64,000 nucleotides of DNA, taken from contig NZ_RJQC01000001.1 of NCBI RefSeq assembly GCF_003725415.1, forward strand, positions 546,419-610,418. Direction: 5' to 3'. Numbering within the stretch: position 1 is the first letter of the stretch; each line of letters opens with the position of its first letter. Below, piece by piece: positions 54,934-61,412 of this stretch. The translations under genes were made by a program, and so were the position numbers. Below the pieces are notes generated by a model that was not told the origin of the DNA, searched no databases, and was given only the letters and a program-made list of their open reading frames with translations. The stretch is from Absicoccus porci. Lineage in GTDB: Bacteria > Bacillota_I > Bacilli_A > Erysipelotrichales > Erysipelotrichaceae.

Positions 54934-54989
54934 AAAAAATGCCAGATATGAGCAAGTAGTTTTTGTTCGCTCAAAAATTGGCATTTTTT
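54934..54989 (+). terminator. Hairpin at the right end of the IS
   Basis: AAAAAATGCCA pairs with TGGCATTTTTT around an inner GAGC/GCTC stem. It looks like the transposase terminator. The rest of the ~210 bp up to apbE holds a small GGAGC/GCTCC hairpin and the right inverted repeat. Confidence 0.7.
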
Positions 54990-55061
54990 CATTATCGTAT
55001 AAAAAGCATAAGCAAGCAGATCGTCAAAATGAAAAAGGAGCCGTTCGCTCCTAGATAAATC

Positions 55062-55089
55062 CGAAAATTCATCTATTCGTTACAGCCCC
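55062..55089 (-). repeat. Right inverted repeat of the IS1182-like element
   Basis: Read on the minus strand it begins GGGGCTGTAACGAATAG, like the GGGGCTGT ends I recall for IS1182 relatives. Confidence 0.65.
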
Positions 55090-55097
55090 TTTTTTTA

Positions 55098-55131
55098 TGC
55101 GAGAAAAAAGGGAAATGTGTTATTTCCCTTT
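55098..55131 (-). terminator. apbE terminator
   Basis: On the minus strand AAAGGGAAAT, 5-nt loop, ATTTCCCTTT, then TTTC. It overlaps the last 2 nt of apbE. Confidence 0.85.
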
Positions 55132-56239
55132 AATTTGTGACTAATTTTACTTTCTTTTTGATTTTTTTAGTCATATAAATATTGTATTTTTTTGTTTTTA
55201 GATCGGGTGTTTCATTTGGCGAATGATCTTTATCAAAAATCCAAATGGCTTGGACGCCTTCTTTTTTTGCGAGGGCTTTTCCTTGTTCATAATCGAGACA
55301 GAAAAGAGAAGTACTTAAACCATCCGCTTTTCCGGAGTCAGAAGTAATGACGGTAACACTACGACAATTGTTGGCAGGATAGCCTGTATCTGGATCAATG
55401 ATATGGGCATATCGTTTTCCATCCACGGTGTAGTACCGTTGATAGTCGCCACTTGTAACAATGGTTTTATCTTCATCTGTTTCAAAAGAAACAACAGAAT
55501 TTTGACTATCCGGATCTTGAATGCCAATGGTCCAAGCGGATCCATCGGGTTTTGGTCCTAATAAAACGACGTTTCCTCCGGCATTGATAAAGCCATTGTG
55601 AAGTCCAGCTTTATTCAAAGCTTTTTTAGCCAGTTGGGTCGTATATCCTTTGGCAATACCACCTAAATCGATCATCGTATCGGGATCCGTAAAAGAAATC
55701 TGATTGCCATTGATTTGAATTTTATCGGTTCCGCCATGACTTAATGCCGTTTGAATTTCTTCATCTGTTGGCAATTTACCATCTTTTCCTTTTTCATTTA
55801 ATTTCATGCCTTCTTCTCGATAAGTATGCCATACATCCATCACATTGCCATAACTGATATCAAACTTGGGACAAATTTCATGTATTTGGAGAGCTAATTT
55901 GATACAGTCCAATGTGGTATCATCCACCGCAACGGGTTGCGAACCTGCTTGGTGATTGATGGTATAGACATTATTGATGCCTGAATATGCATTATATTGA
56001 TCAAATCGTTTATTATTTTCTTTAAATACTTGTTTTAAAATTTTTGTGTATTTTTCAAAATCTTCTTGTGAGCATTGGGCTTGAAAGGTGACGGGGGTAT
56101 CAAACCCCACATCTGTTAGGGTAATGTTTTGTTGATCTTGATTGGTTGATTGTCGAGATTGTATGAAAAAAATAATGGAAATAATCAATAAAAGGAAGCA
56201 AGAAGATAGGATCAACCAGCTTTTAATATTCTTTTTCAT
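55130..56239 (-). CDS. apbE: FAD:protein FMN transferase
   Basis: ApbE attaches FMN covalently to threonines of RnfD and RnfG (and related proteins) outside the membrane. In the 369 residues an N-terminal signal-anchor (about 8-27) is followed by the ApbE fold: DVGFDTPV, DISYGNVMDVW, DLGGIAKGYT and FINAGGNVVLLG. It carries the metal/FAD segments TSGDYQRYY and HIIDPDTGYP. A cysteine in SSCFLLL lies before the hydrophobic core, so a lipobox is unlikely. It is divergent from the rnf operon, whose products are its expected substrates. It has no SD: the -10 box ends 6 nt from the ATG. Confidence 0.93.
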   Translation of the reverse strand: MKKNIKSWLILSSCFLLLIISIIFFIQSRQSTNQDQQNITLTDVGFDTPVTFQAQCSQEDFEKYTKILKQVFKENNKRFDQYNAYSGINNVYTINHQAGSQPVAVDDTTLDCIKLALQIHEICPKFDISYGNVMDVWHTYREEGMKLNEKGKDGKLPTDEEIQTALSHGGTDKIQINGNQISFTDPDTMIDLGGIAKGYTTQLAKKALNKAGLHNGFINAGGNVVLLGPKPDGSAWTIGIQDPDSQNSVVSFETDEDKTIVTSGDYQRYYTVDGKRYAHIIDPDTGYPANNCRSVTVITSDSGKADGLSTSLFCLDYEQGKALAKKEGVQAIWIFDKDHSPNETPDLKTKKYNIYMTKKIKKKVKLVTN

Positions 56240-56245
56240 GGGGTC

Positions 56246-56274
56246 ATTATAGCTTTTTTGATGGGTTTTGTCGA
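56246..56274 (-). promoter_or_regulatory. apbE promoter, leaderless spacing
   Basis: On the minus strand TCGACA, 17-nt spacer, TATAAT, then GACCCC and the ATG. The predicted start site coincides with the start codon. Confidence 0.75.
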
Positions 56275-56285
56275 ATGATAAAAGC

Positions 56286-56314
56286 TTGAACTCCCTTAGA
56301 AAATGGATTAATAT
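56286..56314 (+). promoter_or_regulatory. rnf operon promoter
   Basis: TTGAAC, 17-nt spacer, TAATAT; the rnfC SD (AAGGAG) follows in a ~30-nt leader. It lies only 12 bp from the divergent apbE promoter. Confidence 0.65.
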
Positions 56315-56348
56315 AAATTTTGATTATAGGAAGGAGAGAAATAGGTCT

Positions 56349-57647
56349 ATGTCATTGTTTTTAGGATCTATGAGACAACATATCCCTGGACATAAAGAGT
56401 TGACAGAGAAATCAGAAGTTTTGCATCTAATGCCAAAACAAAATGTGTACATTCCATTGGTGCATGGTCGTAGTACAGATAAAGATTTCAATGTCTTGGT
56501 TTCAGAGGGAGATGCTGTAAAGGTTGGAACAAAACTTGCTGAAACAAAAGCCGGTTTGTATGTTCCTATTTATTCCAGTGTTTCAGGAACGTATAAGGGT
56601 ACAGAGAAACGAATGCACAGTTCGATGCGTCCCCAAGTACATATGGTGATTGAAGCAGATGGTAAACAGGAAAGTATCCAAGCTTTTGAGCCACAAGATT
56701 ATACAAAGTTAAGTCGTCAAGAGTGTGTTGATTTTGTTCAACAGGCTGGAATTATTGGTTTGGGAGGCGCTGGATTCCCAACGTATGTTAAATATGGAAA
56801 ACCAAACGGTGTCGATGTGGTTTTGATCAATGCCGTTGAGTGTGAGCCTTTTATTACAGCAGATTATCGAAATGTCATGGACGATCCACAAGATTTAGTA
56901 ACCGGTTGTCTTATCATGAAAAAGATGGCCGAAGTGGACCAAGTGTATATTTGTATCAAAGAGTCTCACCCCGATTTAATTGAACAAGTAAAAAAGGCTT
57001 GTGCCAATGCACAAGGTGTTGATGTTCGTCCTGTCCCTGATGTATATCCAATGGGTTGGGAACGTGTTTTAGTTCGTGAAGTACTACATAAAGAATATGG
57101 TAATTTACCTGCGGAGGCAGGAGCAATTGTCGATAATGCGACAACAGCGATTGCGATGGCGCAGGCTTTTACACGTGGACAAGCCATTACGCAAAAAACG
57201 GTTACGATCAGTGGAAATGGTATCAAAAAACCAAGCAATGTTAGTGTTCCTGTAGGAATGCCCGTCAATGAAATTATTGAAGCTTGTGGTGGATACAGTT
57301 GCGATAGTGTACGTGTCATTGCAGGTGGACCAATGATGGGAAAAACATTGATCAAAGATGAATTTGTGATTGATCGTGCTATGAATGCCATTACGGTATT
57401 AAAACATGTAGAAGACGATGCCATTGAATGTTTACGTTGTGGTCGTTGTTCGGATCATTGTCCAGCTGGTTTGCAACCCGTTCGTATCAGTATGGCAGTA
57501 AAAGCCAATGATGTGGATGAAATGATCAAACGTGGTGCATCGAGTTGTATTGAATGTGGACTTTGTACTTATGTTTGTCCAAGTCATATCAATGTAACTG
57601 AAAATGTGCGAAAGGCAAAACGTGTCATTGCCTTGAAGAAGAAATAG
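56349..57647 (+). CDS. rnfC: Rnf electron transport complex subunit C
   Basis: The NADH-facing peripheral subunit with FMN/NADH site and two [4Fe-4S] clusters. About 432 residues: the NADH/FMN glycine-rich segment IGLGGAGFPTYVK, NAVECEPFITADYR, and cluster motifs CLRCGRCSDHC near residue 361 and CIECGLCTYVC near 400. The start MSLFLGSM is placed behind AAGGAGAG; an in-frame upstream extension would cover the promoter. It is first of rnfC-D-G-E-A-x-B. Confidence 0.94.
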   Translation: MSLFLGSMRQHIPGHKELTEKSEVLHLMPKQNVYIPLVHGRSTDKDFNVLVSEGDAVKVGTKLAETKAGLYVPIYSSVSGTYKGTEKRMHSSMRPQVHMVIEADGKQESIQAFEPQDYTKLSRQECVDFVQQAGIIGLGGAGFPTYVKYGKPNGVDVVLINAVECEPFITADYRNVMDDPQDLVTGCLIMKKMAEVDQVYICIKESHPDLIEQVKKACANAQGVDVRPVPDVYPMGWERVLVREVLHKEYGNLPAEAGAIVDNATTAIAMAQAFTRGQAITQKTVTISGNGIKKPSNVSVPVGMPVNEIIEACGGYSCDSVRVIAGGPMMGKTLIKDEFVIDRAMNAITVLKHVEDDAIECLRCGRCSDHCPAGLQPVRISMAVKANDVDEMIKRGASSCIECGLCTYVCPSHINVTENVRKAKRVIALKKK

Positions 57648-57659
57648 GGAGGGCCAGTT

Positions 57660-58811
57660 ATGAAGTTGAATTTTCATGTCAGTCCAAGTCTGAGAGGTCC
57701 TTTAACGACACAACGAATCATGAAAGAATTGACTTGTGGTTTGTTGATCATCTTTGTCTTGGCAGTTATTAATTATACAAATCTATATGGAAGTGCATAT
57801 GGACTGCAATGTGTTTGGATCTTACTTTGTTCACTAGTTACAATGTTTATTTGTGAGTATCTATTTGCGAAGATTCGCAAAAGAGATCCAAAAAAAGAAA
57901 TTAAGAATAGTTTTGGATGGGTTACTGCCATCATCTTATCTTTGATGATGCCTGTATCTGTTCCACTTTATGCTGTTATCGTGTCTACGATTTTTGCTAT
58001 TGTATTCGCAAAAATGATCTTTGGTGGATTTGGCCATAATATCTTTAACCCCGCAGCTGTCGGTCGTGCCGTTATCTTTGCCTCTTTTACAGGAGCAACA
58101 ACTGATTTAGTAACAAGTGCAACACCAACTGCTTATATCGCTAGTACATATGGTTGGTTACCAGCTAATGAGAATGTATTGGATGCTTTTTTGAAAAACT
58201 ATGGTGGATGGAAAGGTTTATTCCTTGGAACATATCCAGGTGCTTTGGGTGAAACATTTACCTTAGCCATCGTAATCATCGGTATTTTCTTGATTGTACG
58301 CAAGATCATTGATTGGCGTGTACCTGTTGTTTATTTAGGAACCATTTTTGTGATGACAGCTATCATTGCGATTATTACAGGTGTTGGTTCTTATCATGGA
58401 ATCCCAGGTTTCTTATGGTATCCAGTTCTTCATTTATTGTTGGGTGGTGTTGTCTTTGGTGGATTCTTCATGTTGACAGATCCTGTGACTTCACCTACAA
58501 GTGCAGCGGGTCGTACGATTTTTGCGTTAGGTGCAGGTATCTTGACTGTATTGATTCGTATGACAGGTAACTTACCTGAAGGATGTTTATACTCTATCTT
58601 ATTGATGAATATGATGACGCCATTGATTGAAAGTGCTTTGGATGGAAAACAATTGGATATCCTTAAAAAAGCAAAACATGGTTTTATCTATCTTTGCATC
58701 GTTGGCTTAGCTTTGACTATTTTTGCTGCTTGTAAAGTACATCCAGTCACAAATCCAAAAGGTGAATCGGAAGCCAAGGTTGTTGAACAGACGGAGGTGG
58801 ATGTTCTATGA
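57660..58811 (+). CDS. rnfD: Rnf electron transport complex subunit D
   Basis: A membrane subunit carrying covalent FMN and forming part of the ion path. The 383-residue protein has about ten transmembrane helices. GGFGHNIFNPAAVGRA is conserved with NqrB, and DLVTSATPTAY contains the threonine expected to carry FMN (about T155). DPVTSPTSAAGR is a second conserved loop. Its end overlaps rnfG by 4 nt. Confidence 0.94.
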   Translation: MKLNFHVSPSLRGPLTTQRIMKELTCGLLIIFVLAVINYTNLYGSAYGLQCVWILLCSLVTMFICEYLFAKIRKRDPKKEIKNSFGWVTAIILSLMMPVSVPLYAVIVSTIFAIVFAKMIFGGFGHNIFNPAAVGRAVIFASFTGATTDLVTSATPTAYIASTYGWLPANENVLDAFLKNYGGWKGLFLGTYPGALGETFTLAIVIIGIFLIVRKIIDWRVPVVYLGTIFVMTAIIAIITGVGSYHGIPGFLWYPVLHLLLGGVVFGGFFMLTDPVTSPTSAAGRTIFALGAGILTVLIRMTGNLPEGCLYSILLMNMMTPLIESALDGKQLDILKKAKHGFIYLCIVGLALTIFAACKVHPVTNPKGESEAKVVEQTEVDVL

Positions 58812-59317
58812 ATAAAGTTGCACATTTAACTGTATTCTTGTCTGTTATTTCTGCCATTGCTGGTGGTGCATTGGCTTGGGCCAATAATATGACAGCACCA
58901 GTCATTGCTGCGAATAACTTGAAACAAGAAAAAGAATCGTTACAAGAAATGTATCCAGATGCAAGTTTAAATGATTTTAAACAAGTGAAGTTGGATACCG
59001 ATTCAACCACGATCCAAAAAGTTTATACATACGAAGACAAAGTCATCTTTAACATGTCAGTTAGTGGATATAAAGATGGAACAACTTTCTTGGTTTCAAT
59101 CAATAAAGGTGATGGAACCATCGATAAATATTTGGGATTAAGCAATGGAGATACTAAAGGTTTAGGATCCCAAGTATTGGATAAACCATTTAGAAAAAGC
59201 TTGGAAGGAAAGAAAGCCAGTGGTCAGTTAGATACGATTTCTGGCGCAACGATTTCTTCTAGTGCAGTTACAGCTGGTATCAATGAAGCAGCTGGCTATG
59301 TGAAAGATGTAAAGTGA
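58808..59317 (+). CDS. rnfG: Rnf electron transport complex subunit G
   Basis: A single-TM subunit whose soluble FMN-binding domain lies outside the membrane. 169 residues: TM at about 8-27; the SGATISSSAVT motif near 145-155 gives the flavinylation threonine (about T148), to be modified by ApbE. GLGSQVLDKPF precedes it. It is slightly shorter than typical RnfG (~190-210). Confidence 0.93.
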   Translation: MNKVAHLTVFLSVISAIAGGALAWANNMTAPVIAANNLKQEKESLQEMYPDASLNDFKQVKLDTDSTTIQKVYTYEDKVIFNMSVSGYKDGTTFLVSINKGDGTIDKYLGLSNGDTKGLGSQVLDKPFRKSLEGKKASGQLDTISGATISSSAVTAGINEAAGYVKDVK

Positions 59318-59330
59318 AAGGAGAATAGGT

Positions 59331-59990
59331 ATGAGTAAATTTCAAAGTTTCAAAAATGGACTTTTAAGAGAAAATCCTGTATTCTCTTTGTTCTTAGGTA
59401 TTTGTTCCACTTTAGCCATTACCACTTCCGTCGATAATGCCATTGGTATGGGAATTGCCGTTATTTTCGTATTGATCATGTCCAACGTGATTATTTCTAT
59501 CTTGCGTAATATCATTCCAGATGAAGTACATATTCCTGTGTATATCGTTATCATTGCGACTTTGGTTAAGATCGTACAGATGATGATCCAAGCATATGCC
59601 CCTGCATTGAATGATAGTTTGGGTGTGTTCATTCCATTGATCGTTGTTAACTGTATTATCTTAGGTCGTGCCGAAGCCTATGCTTGTGATCATGGTCCTT
59701 TAGATTCCGCATTGGATGGTCTTGGAATGGGATTGGGTTATACTTTAGCTGTATTATCAATGAGTTTCATTCGTGAAATCATTTCAACGGGTGGATTCAA
59801 GATTTCCAATCCATTAAATACTTCACAAGTATTTGTGAATGTAAAATTCTTCTCCAGTACTTGGACAATTAATATGTTCTCTATGCCAGTGGGTGCATTT
59901 ATCACATTTGCTTGTTTAGCTGCATTTGTTGCTTGGTACAAAGATCATGCGAGCAAAAAGGAACAAGCTGCTGCAAAGGAGGCTAAATAA
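59331..59990 (+). CDS. rnfE: Rnf electron transport complex subunit E
   Basis: An integral membrane subunit, homologous to RnfA and packed against it in inverse topology. The 219 residues have six predicted helices; the N-terminus NGLLRENPVFSLFLGICSTLA and NCIILGRAEAYA (with the conserved cysteine for the intramembrane Fe-S cluster shared with RnfA) are typical. SD AAAGGAG sits before the ATG. Confidence 0.94.
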   Translation: MSKFQSFKNGLLRENPVFSLFLGICSTLAITTSVDNAIGMGIAVIFVLIMSNVIISILRNIIPDEVHIPVYIVIIATLVKIVQMMIQAYAPALNDSLGVFIPLIVVNCIILGRAEAYACDHGPLDSALDGLGMGLGYTLAVLSMSFIREIISTGGFKISNPLNTSQVFVNVKFFSSTWTINMFSMPVGAFITFACLAAFVAWYKDHASKKEQAAAKEAK

Positions 59991-59992
59991 TC

Positions 59993-60568
59993 ATGGCTGA
60001 ATTATTTGGATTATTATTTACCAGTTTGATTATCAATAACGTCATCTTGACGCAATTCTTAGGTATGTGCCCATTCATGGGTGTTAGTAAGAAACGTTCG
60101 AGTGCGTTAGGTATGGGCGTTGCCGTTGTCTTCGTCATTGTTGTAGCGGCTATTGTTACTTATGGTTTGTATTATCTTGTATTAGTACCATTAGGACTTG
60201 AATTCATGGATTTGATTACCTTCATCTTGGTTATCGCATCTTTGGTTCAGTTGACAGAAATGTTTATCAAAAAGAAAAGTCCAACTTTGTATAAGAGCTT
60301 GGGTGTGTATCTTCCATTGATCACAACAAACTGTGTTGTATTGAATGTATGTTTGGTCAACATTCAAAATCTTTATGATTTCCCACATATGTTGATGTAT
60401 TCTATTGGTACACCTCTTGGATTTGCTTTAGTTTTGTATATTTTCTCTACTATTCGTGAACGTTTGGAATTAAGTGATGTGCCCGAATTCTTTAAAGGTA
60501 ACCCAATCGCATTGATTTGCGCTGCCATCATGTCTATGGCATTTACGGCATTTGCAGGAGTTATCTAA
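59993..60568 (+). CDS. rnfA: Rnf electron transport complex subunit A
   Basis: A membrane subunit of 191 residues with six helices. LIINNVILTQFLGMCPFMG near residues 14-30 and TNCVVLNVCLVN near 100-111 carry the conserved cysteines; the pair RnfA/RnfE holds a [2Fe-2S] cluster in the membrane. The stop overlaps the next small gene by 1 nt (TAATG). Confidence 0.95.
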   Translation: MAELFGLLFTSLIINNVILTQFLGMCPFMGVSKKRSSALGMGVAVVFVIVVAAIVTYGLYYLVLVPLGLEFMDLITFILVIASLVQLTEMFIKKKSPTLYKSLGVYLPLITTNCVVLNVCLVNIQNLYDFPHMLMYSIGTPLGFALVLYIFSTIRERLELSDVPEFFKGNPIALICAAIMSMAFTAFAGVI

Positions 60569-60753
60569 TGCGAATCATTGCAGGCATCCTCTTTGTAGGT
60601 GCTTTGATTGCGATTTATATTTGGGCATATCTAAACAATAAAAAGACCCCTTTGCCAAAGGGATGTGAAAATTTAAAAGCCGACTGTGATGGATGTAAAT
60701 TGGTTTCTTGCTCTTTGCATCCAGATCATGGCAAGAAGAAGGAGGAAATATAA
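60568..60753 (+). CDS. Small Cys-rich membrane protein between rnfA and rnfB
   Basis: A 61-residue protein: a transmembrane helix at about 3-21, a short basic linker, then four cysteines (C33, C40, C43, C48) in GCENLKADCDGCKLVSC and a His-rich/basic tail. It resembles the FeoB-associated Cys-rich membrane proteins in style, but its place is inside the rnf operon, overlapping rnfA by 1 nt and rnfB by 1 nt (TAATG at both ends). I know no standard Rnf subunit of this kind. It could bind Fe-S or zinc; function unknown. Confidence 0.75.
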   Translation: MRIIAGILFVGALIAIYIWAYLNNKKTPLPKGCENLKADCDGCKLVSCSLHPDHGKKKEEI

Positions 60754-61058
60754 TGGTTACAGCTATCATTATGATGCTGATTCTTGGTGCAATTCTAGGA
60801 CTCGGTCTTGGTATTGCGGACAGCAAGTTAAAAGTTGAAGTAGACGAACGTGTTGAGCATGTGACTGGAATGCTTCCAGGATATAATTGTGGTGGTTGTG
60901 GTTATCCAGGTTGCTCAGGATTTGCGGAAGGAATGGTTTCTGGAGAAGCCGATCATTGGCTATGTAAACCTTCAAAGCCAGATCAAAAGGCAGCCATCAT
61001 CCAGTACTTGGAAGAAACACCAGGTCCGGATGGCAATACCATTCATGTAAAACCTTAA
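60753..61058 (+). CDS. rnfB: Short RnfB: N-terminal membrane/Fe-S part only
   Basis: RnfB normally accepts electrons from ferredoxin through several [4Fe-4S] clusters. Here only 101 residues are present: a transmembrane helix (about 3-21) and the first cluster domain with C46, C49, C54 and C71 (NCGGCGYPGC...WLC). The C-terminal ferredoxin-like domains of typical RnfB (about 260 or more residues) are missing, and the DNA after the stop goes straight into a terminator with no Cys codons in any frame that would restore them. So it is not a simple frameshift. SD GGAGG is well placed. Confidence 0.82.
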   Translation: MVTAIIMMLILGAILGLGLGIADSKLKVEVDERVEHVTGMLPGYNCGGCGYPGCSGFAEGMVSGEADHWLCKPSKPDQKAAIIQYLEETPGPDGNTIHVKP

Positions 61059-61412
61059 ATTGTAGATCAAACGATATGTTTACCATTGTGAATGTCAAAT
61101 ACATATTTGTACATACACAATGGTTTTTTTATGGGAATAGCTATTGGGACAGATGCAAAATTTTTGCATCCATTAATTAATTATGATAAATATTTTACAT
61201 ATGTAATAGAATGTAGTCGTTATTTGGAGTATAGTAATATTGAACAGGGTAATATCTAATCTAAAAGCAATTAGATACGTAATGATGTGAGTACAGAGAG
61301 AAAGGTCATTTATATTTGGAAGTACAATCTTTAATAGAACACTGGAGCCACGCCAATTGCTAATTTATTTCAATCTGTGACCTTCATACTTTGTTCTAGA
61401 AAGGAGAGAGAA
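61059..61412 (+). other. Gene-free leader region before the vWA gene
   Basis: After the rnf terminator this 354-bp AT-rich stretch has a near-perfect palindrome GATGCAAAA-T-TTTTGCATC (61152-61170), a hairpin TATCTAAT/ATTAGATA (61253-61277) and a long-range pair AAGGTCA/TGACCTT (61302-61308 with 61378-61384) that ends just before the vWA SD. A possible promoter is TTGCAT (61164-61169), 17 nt, TAAATA. It may be a long structured 5' leader; no known RNA family was recognised. Confidence 0.45.
61082..61131 (+). terminator. rnf operon terminator
   Basis: ACCATTGTG with CACAATGGT encloses an inner stem (CAAATA with TATTTG) and is followed by TTTTTT. Confidence 0.9.

Larger units (their letters stand above)
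53610..55089. mobile_element. Decayed IS1182-family insertion sequence
   Basis: The remnant is bounded by imperfect inverted repeats: the left end has GGATCTGTAACGAGTA and the right end, read on the minus strand, GGGGCTGTAACGAATA (13 of 16 positions alike). It contains a broken transposase and two hairpins. It starts 8 nt after the ilvE stop and ends near the apbE terminator. About 1.48 kb is short for this family because of an internal deletion. Confidence 0.75.

Noticed and set aside
61152..61170. GATGCAAAA palindrome as a second rnf terminator
   Set aside because: No T-run follows, and a better terminator lies just upstream; kept only as an unassigned palindrome.
61059..61412. Small peptide gene before the vWA gene
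   Set aside because: No open frame with a usable SD and start was seen; stops are frequent in all frames.
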